A DNA stretch of 5,908 bases from Pyrinomonadaceae bacterium. GTDB lineage: Bacteria; Acidobacteriota; Blastocatellia; Pyrinomonadales; Pyrinomonadaceae. How positions within the stretch are numbered: the stretch's first letter is position 1; each line of letters begins with the position of its first letter. The stretch covers positions 1 through 5,908 of the forward strand of contig JACCRA010000194.1 of the NCBI GenBank assembly GCA_013813825.1, read 5' to 3'. Positions 1 through 4,956 of this stretch are shown here, piece by piece. The position numbers and the translations under genes were made by a program. The notes under the pieces are model-generated. The model was not told the origin of the DNA. It saw nothing but the letters and a program-made list of their open reading frames with translations, and searched no databases.

Positions 1-2373
1 GCCGAGACGAAAAGCCCGAATAACCGCGACGGCAACCGCGAAATTTTTCTTTACGACTACGCCCAGCGCCGCATCTTCCAGATCACGAATACAAAGCACG
101 CGCTCGTGCCTTCGGCCAATAATCCGACCGTGAACAGCAACATCGTCGTCGAGGTAAGCAACAACCGTCCCATGCTCAGTCGTGATGGCCGGTGGATCGT
201 TTTCAGCTCGAACGCTTTCAATCAGAACGTCGCCATCAGCAGCCCCTTCGACTTTGACGGCGACGTGCAGGCCAACGAAGACGCGCTGAAGCTCGACGGC
301 AACCAAGAAATTTTCCTCTACCGCATTCCCGACGTGCCTATCGTTGATCTGACGAGCGGCGCGGATGTCCCTTTCATCAATTTGCAGCAAAACGCTTTCA
401 CGCGCGTCACGAACACGCCCGCGAGCCGCCTCCCGACTCCCGGCAGCGCGACGCAAGCGCCCTTTGTTGCCGACGACAATCGCGAAGCATCAATCAATGA
501 TCGCGGCACGCGCATCGCTTTCGTCTCCACGCGCAATTCCTTGCCGATCACCAACGCTGGGGCGGGCGCTCGCGCCGGTAACGCCGACTTGAACCCGAAA
601 GTTTTCGTTTTCAACGCCACCGCCGGCACCTTCTCGCAAATCACTTTTACTTCGGGGCTGTTGACTTTCAACTCCAACCCTTCGATCTCCGGCGACACGA
701 CGAGCGACACATCCGCCGAGAATCCGACCTCCGTGATCGCGTTCGCCTCGAACGCCACAGTGCTGACGGATAACAGTGCCAACAACGCCGCCGCCACCAA
801 CGCGGACGCCAACGGCGAAATCTTCTTCGCCAACTTCAACGGCGTGACCGACACCGTCACCACGCAAGTGACGAAGACGCGCACCACGACCGCCGGCTTC
901 GTCCTCAACGCCTTCAGCTTCGGTCGCCGCCTGAGTCGCGACGGCAACTTCATCGCCTTTGAGACTGTCGCCACCGATCCGGGCAACAACGCCGACACCG
1001 CTTCAGGTTTGGATACGGTCTTCGTCTATAACATCGCCGCCCAGTCTTTCACGGCCATCGGCCCGCGCCCGACTGCCGACGATAGGAATAACGATGTGGT
1101 CTTCCGCTTTCCGGTCTTTGCCGGACTCGGCGCTGAGACGCGCGTCGTCTTCATCTCTTCGTTGAACATCACGGCCAGCGGCACGCGCGTTAATTTCAAC
1201 GATGCCAGTGGCTTGAATCCGAGCCGCCGCGTGCAGATTTTCGCCGCGCCGGTCGCCGGGCCGAGCGCCGCGCAGCCAGTCGTCCGGTTGAGCAACACGC
1301 CGGCGGCTCCGTCGGGGCGTGACACAGCTTCGCCACAGCCGTTCGTCTCCGACACGGTTGAGCGACTCGCCTTCTCAATCGCTTTGATCGAATTGGGCAC
1401 CGGCAACGCCGACGGCACCGTCGAGGCTTACTATCAAGTGCTGCCGCCCACGCAAGGCGCGAACGTGACGCCGGGTGCGGACGTGATTCAATACTTTACC
1501 GGCGCATCGCAGCGCCCGGTTCTAACGCCGACCGCATCGCCGAGTCCGACGCCGACCCCCAGCCCGACGCCTGCGGCGACGCCTCTGCCCGGCCTCGCGC
1601 CCGGCATGATCGCCATCGTCCGCACCACGTCTGGATCGGGCGTCACTTTTTCAACAACGACTTTTAACGGCAATTGCCCGGCTGAGAACCCGAACTGCGC
1701 CGCGGCTTCGGAAACGCGCCGCAGCCCGTCTTTGCCCGTCGAGTTGGGCGGCGTCTCGCTGTCGATTGCTAACGCCGCCGCCGGCCTCTATTTCGTCGGC
1801 CCGAATGAAATTCAGTTCGTCGTGCCACCGGGTTTAGCCGCCACGGTCAACAGCGGCGGGCAACTTTTGACGGCTGGGACCAACAGTGCCCTAGCGCTGG
1901 TGATTCGTGTCAGAGAGGGCGCGGGCGTCGTCCGCACCATCCGCAGCCAGATTCAGATCACTCCCGTGCAGCCCGACGTTTTCACCGTCGGAGTTGCTAA
2001 CCGCGCCGCCATCTTTAACGTCACACTGCTGGGCACGATGATGGAAGAACCGCCGGAAGGTTTCCCGGTCACGACCAATGACGCCAGCGGTCAACCTGTC
2101 CCGACCGTTCTGGCGCTGATGACAACCGGCGTGCGAAACGCCACGGCCAGCCAGATCACAATCACCATCGGCGACCGGGCTTTCACCGGCGCGACTCAGG
2201 TCTTACGCATCAGACCGACCGACACGCCCGGCATCGAACTGATCGATTTCCAACTGCGCGCCGATGTGGCCGGCATTGGCGATCAGCCGATCATCGTCTC
2301 GATCAACTCCGGCGGCCCCGGCACGTTCACCAGTCGCCCGGCCGATACCGCGCCCCGCGTCCGCATCCGGTAA
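1..2373 (+). CDS. Probable exported PD40/TolB-like beta-propeller protein with TIGR03437-like C-terminal domain (5'-partial)
   Basis: The frame is open from the first base to a TAA at 2371-2373, giving 790 residues. The true start lies upstream: residues 1-35, before the first possible GTG at 106, already read as propeller sequence (DGNREIFLYDY at 10-20). Seen: propeller-like units over about residues 1-480, each pairing an 'SxDGxxIAF'-type strand (LSRDGRWIVFSSN near 59-71, INDRGTRIAFVS near 165-176, LSRDGNFIAFET near 311-322) with an 'EIFLY'-type strand (near 14-18, 103-107, 274-278). A Ser/Thr/Pro linker follows at 509-531. The last ~260 residues contain LPVELGGVSLSI (from 578) and IQFVVPP (604-610), which resemble the TIGR03437 signature, with a close Cys pair at 559 and 566. 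Family knowledge: PD40 blades occur in TolB and in many exported binding proteins; TIGR03437 is a C-terminal domain of exported acidobacterial proteins with no known activity. Inferred: a secreted or envelope binding or scaffold protein. No catalytic motif was seen. Ligand and function are unknown. Confidence 0.85.
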   Translation, partial: AETKSPNNRDGNREIFLYDYAQRRIFQITNTKHALVPSANNPTVNSNIVVEVSNNRPMLSRDGRWIVFSSNAFNQNVAISSPFDFDGDVQANEDALKLDGNQEIFLYRIPDVPIVDLTSGADVPFINLQQNAFTRVTNTPASRLPTPGSATQAPFVADDNREASINDRGTRIAFVSTRNSLPITNAGAGARAGNADLNPKVFVFNATAGTFSQITFTSGLLTFNSNPSISGDTTSDTSAENPTSVIAFASNATVLTDNSANNAAATNADANGEIFFANFNGVTDTVTTQVTKTRTTTAGFVLNAFSFGRRLSRDGNFIAFETVATDPGNNADTASGLDTVFVYNIAAQSFTAIGPRPTADDRNNDVVFRFPVFAGLGAETRVVFISSLNITASGTRVNFNDASGLNPSRRVQIFAAPVAGPSAAQPVVRLSNTPAAPSGRDTASPQPFVSDTVERLAFSIALIELGTGNADGTVEAYYQVLPPTQGANVTPGADVIQYFTGASQRPVLTPTASPSPTPTPSPTPAATPLPGLAPGMIAIVRTTSGSGVTFSTTTFNGNCPAENPNCAAASETRRSPSLPVELGGVSLSIANAAAGLYFVGPNEIQFVVPPGLAATVNSGGQLLTAGTNSALALVIRVREGAGVVRTIRSQIQITPVQPDVFTVGVANRAAIFNVTLLGTMMEEPPEGFPVTTNDASGQPVPTVLALMTTGVRNATASQITITIGDRAFTGATQVLRIRPTDTPGIELIDFQLRADVAGIGDQPIIVSINSGGPGTFTSRPADTAPRVRIR

Positions 2374-2382
2374 CAGAGATTG

Positions 2383-2439
2383 AAAAAGGAGAAGGGAGAA
2401 GGGAAAGAGCGTAGTGATCCCTTCTCCCTTCTCCTTTTT
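2383..2439 (+). terminator. 22-bp perfect inverted repeat with T-run, likely terminator of the propeller gene
   Basis: Arms at 2383-2404 and 2418-2439 are exact reverse complements (22 bp) around a 13-base loop. The left arm is all purine and the right arm all pyrimidine, ending in six T. It begins 9 bases after the stop codon, as expected of an intrinsic terminator. Each arm holds two tandem copies of a 7-mer (GGAGAAG on the left), so it could also be a copy of a dispersed intergenic repeat. The next gene starts 19 bases beyond the right arm. Confidence 0.65.
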
Positions 2440-2458
2440 TAATTTTGCTAATTCGCTT

Positions 2459-3625
2459 ATGTTCATCGGCATTGACGGACTCCCGCTCGGCGCTCCCAAG
2501 ACCGGCATCGGCCACTACACTTTCGAGTTGGCGCGGGGATTGGCGGCGCTCGCGCCCGCAGTCGAGTTTGAACTGATCGCGCCCGCTCCGCCTGAACCGC
2601 CTCCTGCCGATCACACACACGACTGGCCGGCCAACATGCACGCTGTCCATGCGCCGGTCAACCGGCTCGTCAAACATTGGTGGACGATTGGTTTGCCGCT
2701 CTACGCCCGCCGCCGCCCGTTCTCCCTCTTTCACGGCACTAACTACAATATCCCGCTCTGGAATCAGTGCCCGGCCGTTGTCACGATTCACGATCTCTCG
2801 CTGTTGTTGCACGCGGAGACGCATCGCGAGGAGTTGGTGCGAAGTGGCCGGCGTCGCTTGCCGGTGATGATCAGGGCGGCGCGGAAGATTATTACCGATT
2901 CCGCAAGCGTCAAACGTGAGATTTGCCAGCACCTCGGCGTGTCGCCGGAAAAGATCGCCGTCGTGCCGCTGGCGCCGCGCCGCGCGTTTTGCCCCGTCGA
3001 GCCGCCACAGATCGCGGAGACGCGCGGCCGGCTTGGCATCGAGGAAAATTTTCTGTTGTTCGTCGGGACGGTTGAGCCGCGCAAGAATCTGATCACGTTG
3101 GTGCGCGCCTTCGACGAGTTGTTGCGGACGACCGCACACCGCCCGCAACTCGTCATCGCCGGGCAGCAAGGTTGGCTCAACGACGACTTGTTTCGCTTAG
3201 TCGAAAGCTCCGGCGTCGGCGACCGTATCCGCTTCACCGGCTACGTCTCGGACGCGGATTTGTGCGCGCTTTATTCATCCTGCCGGGCTTGCATCTATCC
3301 TTCGCTCTACGAAGGGTTCGGTCTGCCGCCGCTCGAAGCGATGGCCTGCGGCGCGCCGGTCGTCACGAGCCGCATTCCGGTGCTCATTGAAACTGTCGGG
3401 GCGGCGGCCCGCCTCTTCGAGCCGACTGATGTGCCGGCCCTCGCGCGCCATCTCGCGGAACTGTTGGCGGACGAAAACGCGCGGCGACACCTCTCGCTGG
3501 CGGGGGCCAAGCGCGCGGCCGGGTTCACTTGGGAGCGCACCGCACGTCTGACGTGGGCTGTTTATGAAGAAATTTGGGCGGCGGAAAAGAAGAAGGCGCG
3601 CGGCGTGGTTGGTGTCGGCGCGTAA
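2459..3625 (+). CDS. Glycosyltransferase, GT4 family (GT-B fold)
   Basis: Predicted 388-residue retaining glycosyltransferase that would transfer a sugar from a nucleotide-sugar donor to an acceptor, probably at the cytoplasmic face of the membrane. Seen: the N-terminal Rossmann start MFIGIDGLPLGAPKTGIGHY with its glycine-rich turn; FHGTNYNIPLW at 91-101; VVTIHDLS at 107-114; FVGTVEPRKN at 201-210, the usual opening of the donor-binding domain with the Arg-Lys pair; and YEGFGLPPLEAMACG at 284-298, containing the EX7E motif (E285, E293). Length fits the family. The ATG at 2459 is preferred because the family normally begins with this strand. A GTG at 2414 would add 15 residues encoded by the terminator-like repeat and has purine-rich, SD-like sequence upstream, whereas the ATG has no clear SD. 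The closest recalled relatives are mannosyl- or rhamnosyltransferase-like GT4 enzymes of O-antigen or capsule loci, but donor and acceptor cannot be read from sequence. No membrane segment is seen. The Lys-rich tail near 377-379 looks non-conserved. Confidence 0.93.
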   Translation: MFIGIDGLPLGAPKTGIGHYTFELARGLAALAPAVEFELIAPAPPEPPPADHTHDWPANMHAVHAPVNRLVKHWWTIGLPLYARRRPFSLFHGTNYNIPLWNQCPAVVTIHDLSLLLHAETHREELVRSGRRRLPVMIRAARKIITDSASVKREICQHLGVSPEKIAVVPLAPRRAFCPVEPPQIAETRGRLGIEENFLLFVGTVEPRKNLITLVRAFDELLRTTAHRPQLVIAGQQGWLNDDLFRLVESSGVGDRIRFTGYVSDADLCALYSSCRACIYPSLYEGFGLPPLEAMACGAPVVTSRIPVLIETVGAAARLFEPTDVPALARHLAELLADENARRHLSLAGAKRAAGFTWERTARLTWAVYEEIWAAEKKKARGVVGVGA

Positions 3626-3672
3626 AAGAACAAGGCCGGCTTCCCCGCGGGGGAGCCGGCCTTGTTCTTTTA
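3623..3672. terminator. Bidirectional intrinsic terminator between convergent genes
   Basis: Bases 3623-3641 and 3654-3672 are perfect 19-bp reverse complements. The stem extends inward by a G-T wobble and three G-C pairs to a CGCG tetraloop (3646-3649). The centre is GC-rich (GGCCGGC) and the outer flanks give TTCTTTT on both strands, so either direction yields a hairpin followed by a U-rich end. The TAA of the glycosyltransferase gene is the first three bases of the left arm. On the other strand the hairpin starts 20 bases past the stop of the DUF4214 gene. Confidence 0.88.
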
Positions 3673-3692
3673 CGGAAAAGCGGTTAGCGCGC

Positions 3693-4568
3693 TTAGAAGC
3701 GGTTGCGGTACTCGGTCGAGTAGGCGAAGCCCCAGACCATGTGCTTGTAATCGCCGGGATGGGCAGCCAGATAAACGAGCCAGTTGTTGTAGCCTTCGGG
3801 TTCGGGATCACGGCGCAGGTAGCCGAAATACTGCATCGCGACAAACGCTGGGTCGTACTCTTTATTGAACTCTTCGGGGCTTTCGACAATCGCCCGGAGC
3901 ACCTGCGCCCTCGTCTTCGCGCCGCTCGTTAAATCGGCGATCAACTGGGCGCGGTTCGAAACAGTAATGCCTGCGGTCTGCAAAATTCCATCGACATAGG
4001 CGGTCGGCGAGAGAGTCGTCGGATATTTCTGCAAAAACTCTGCTCGCTGCACCCACGCATCGCTAAAAGCCGTGCGCTTCTGCTCGACTTCGGCCGTGGT
4101 GGTGCCGGTGACGCTTCGCATGTCTGGGATGATTTCAACATAGAGCGGTTGGCGTCCGAGGCTGGCTTTGTAGAAGCGATAGACGAAGTAGCCTTTCAGT
4201 TGAAACTCTTCAGATTGGAAGAAACTCTTCGAGACCTCAACCCGCCTGCCGTTCTCCCCGTCGAGGCAGTTCCGGTCGCCGTTGCAACCGGCAAGCACGT
4301 TCAGCCATGCGGCAAAACCGCCGGATTCCGGGAAGCGCGAGAGGAAGTCAATGTACTGTTGTTGAACGAAGAAGTCGCTATCGTCGATGGTGATCGGGGT
4401 GTTCGTCCCCGGCCGCAGGCGGAGGGGTTTAACTCTCGCCGTGCCGTAGAAAAGATCGGAAGGCAGCGTCGGGTCTTCCGTCACGATGCGGAGGGTCGGC
4501 GCGCCCTGTCCCAACGCGGACAGCGACAATAAGGCGATGGTCAGGCCAACAAGAAGAAGTCTGTGCAT
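3693..4568 (-). CDS. Secreted DUF4214-domain protein
   Basis: Complete 291-residue protein. Seen: a Sec-type signal peptide (MHRLL, a hydrophobic run to about residue 17, probable cleavage after ALG at 18-20), so it should be exported. A short linker (about 23-63, with KPLRLRPGTNTPITIDD at 47-63) leads to DUF4214-like units: FFVQQQYIDFLSRFPESGG from 66, a middle segment around AYVDGILQTAG (190-200) with TRAQVLRAIVESPEEF (219-234), and AFVAMQYFGYLRRDPEPEGY from 241, ending in EYRNRF. Two cysteines (95 and 101) lie in the loop after the first unit and could form a disulfide once exported. Family knowledge: DUF4214 (PF13946) units are helical modules of about 70 residues found in extracellular proteins, some S-layer or allergen-like; no enzymatic activity is established. 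The ATG is supported by GGGAG eight bases upstream. It is a close paralogue of the next minus-strand gene (4957 onward) but lacks its Calx-beta domain. Its biological role is unknown. Confidence 0.92.
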   Translation of the reverse strand: MHRLLLVGLTIALLSLSALGQGAPTLRIVTEDPTLPSDLFYGTARVKPLRLRPGTNTPITIDDSDFFVQQQYIDFLSRFPESGGFAAWLNVLAGCNGDRNCLDGENGRRVEVSKSFFQSEEFQLKGYFVYRFYKASLGRQPLYVEIIPDMRSVTGTTTAEVEQKRTAFSDAWVQRAEFLQKYPTTLSPTAYVDGILQTAGITVSNRAQLIADLTSGAKTRAQVLRAIVESPEEFNKEYDPAFVAMQYFGYLRRDPEPEGYNNWLVYLAAHPGDYKHMVWGFAYSTEYRNRF

Positions 4569-4576
4569 ATTAGTTA

Positions 4577-4581
4577 CTCCC
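4577..4581 (-). promoter_or_regulatory. Ribosome binding site of the DUF4214 gene
   Basis: On the minus strand GGGAG is followed by eight bases (TAACTAAT) and then ATG at 4568-4566. The match and spacing are typical of a Shine-Dalgarno site. It fixes the start directly before the signal peptide. Confidence 0.75.
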
Positions 4582-4627
4582 GGTGCTCTTGCAAACGGTG
4601 GGAAGGTGACTTTTTTGAAGCTTGGAA

Positions 4628-4689
4628 ACCGTTGGAAGAGCCGAGGCTACTCAAAATTGCTGCGCCCTTAGAAGCCGCAGCCCAACGGT
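4628..4689 (-). promoter_or_regulatory. Possible structured 5' leader of the DUF4214 gene
   Basis: On the minus strand an 8-base arm ACCGTTGG (4689-4682) is complementary to CCAACGGT (4635-4628). Directly inside it, GCTGCG (4681-4676) pairs with CGCAGC (4664-4659) around an 11-base loop. The two helices abut on the 5' side, leaving a 23-base one-sided bulge on the 3' side. The outer arm starts about 6 bases past the candidate -10 box, so this would be the very 5' end of the messenger. No known riboswitch class is recognised. The short arms could be chance. Confidence 0.35.
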
Positions 4690-4694
4690 CAAGT

Positions 4695-4724
4695 ATCGTA
4701 GCCTGCTCTCAGAGACTTTGTCAA
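4695..4724 (-). promoter_or_regulatory. Candidate sigma-70-type promoter for the DUF4214 gene
   Basis: On the minus strand a perfect TTGACA -35 box (4724-4719) is followed by an 18-base spacer and TACGAT (4700-4695), which matches 4 of 6 positions of TATAAT. Transcription would begin near 4687-4689, leaving an untranslated leader of about 120 bases before the ATG. The -35 box lies only three bases from the inverted-repeat element beginning at 4727. Confidence 0.5.
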
Positions 4725-4726
4725 TA

Positions 4727-4858
4727 ATTACTATTGCCGAGCCGTAATGCCTCAGTTATGCGCGGAAGTTCGAAGGTAGTTTTCAAGTTCGTTCAACTTT
4801 TCGCCAACCCGCGCGAGATTTGCCGCGCATAACTGAGGCATTACAGCACCATAGTAAT
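4727..4858. repeat. Long inverted-repeat element, possibly MITE-like or a dispersed palindrome
   Basis: Bases 4744-4765 and 4823-4844 are perfect 22-bp reverse complements separated by 57 bases. An outer 8-bp pair, ATTACTAT (4727-4734) and ATAGTAAT (4851-4858), extends the symmetry after unequal mismatched stretches of 9 and 6 bases. As RNA or extruded DNA this would be a hairpin of about 30 bp with one internal loop. A small inverted repeat, AAGTT/AACTT (4785-4799), lies in the centre. No clear target-site duplication is seen. The arms lack a T-run, so an intrinsic terminator is unlikely. Seen in sequence: the symmetry. Inferred: any mobility or regulatory role. Confidence 0.7.
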
Positions 4859-4877
4859 CCTTCAGTGAAATGCGATA

Positions 4878-4946
4878 GACGTGGCGCAAGCCGCTAAACT
4901 TAGGCTGAAGCGTACCTCACCCAAGCTCGACGGCTTGCATCACGTC
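4878..4946. repeat. Imperfect inverted repeat downstream of the Calx-beta/DUF4214 gene
   Basis: GACGTGGCGCAAGCCG (4878-4893) and CGGCTTGCATCACGTC (4931-4946) pair at 14 of 16 positions, with one further G-T wobble, across a 37-base spacer. On the minus strand it starts 10 bases past the stop of the gene at 4957, where a 3'-end hairpin would be expected, but no T-run follows. It could stabilise the mRNA 3' end or be a decayed repeat copy. Confidence 0.45.
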
Positions 4947-4956
4947 GCTGGAGGAA

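Noticed and set aside
106..108. GTG as the start of the propeller gene
   Set aside because: The frame is open to the window edge and the 35 preceding residues contain a propeller strand, so the GTG is an internal valine.
318..998. Minus-strand open frame of 226 codons inside the propeller gene
   Set aside because: It is antisense to a strong coding frame with clear propeller motifs, has a low-complexity Ala/Val/Leu/Lys composition, and matches no family. Long antisense frames are common in high-GC genes.
1525..1593. Short tandem DNA repeat in the propeller gene
   Set aside because: The CCGAC-like periodicity simply encodes the Ser/Thr/Pro linker and is explained by protein composition.
2414..2458. 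Extended GTG start for the glycosyltransferase
   Set aside because: The extra 15 residues are encoded by the terminator-like repeat and do not resemble the family; the ATG at 2459 begins exactly at the expected first strand. The SD-like purine tract before the GTG is explained by the repeat arm.
2327..3169. Minus-strand open frame of 280 codons across the propeller 3' end and the glycosyltransferase
   Set aside because: It crosses two genes and the terminator hairpin, is Arg/Asp-rich as expected of a shadow frame, and shows no domain.
3275..3889. Minus-strand open frame of 204 codons over the glycosyltransferase 3' end and the DUF4214 gene
   Set aside because: It overlaps conserved GT4 motifs and the bidirectional terminator and has no recognisable motif.
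4149..4532. Plus-strand open frame of 127 codons inside the DUF4214 gene
   Set aside because: It is antisense to a gene supported by a signal peptide, RBS and paralogue; no independent start signal or domain is seen.
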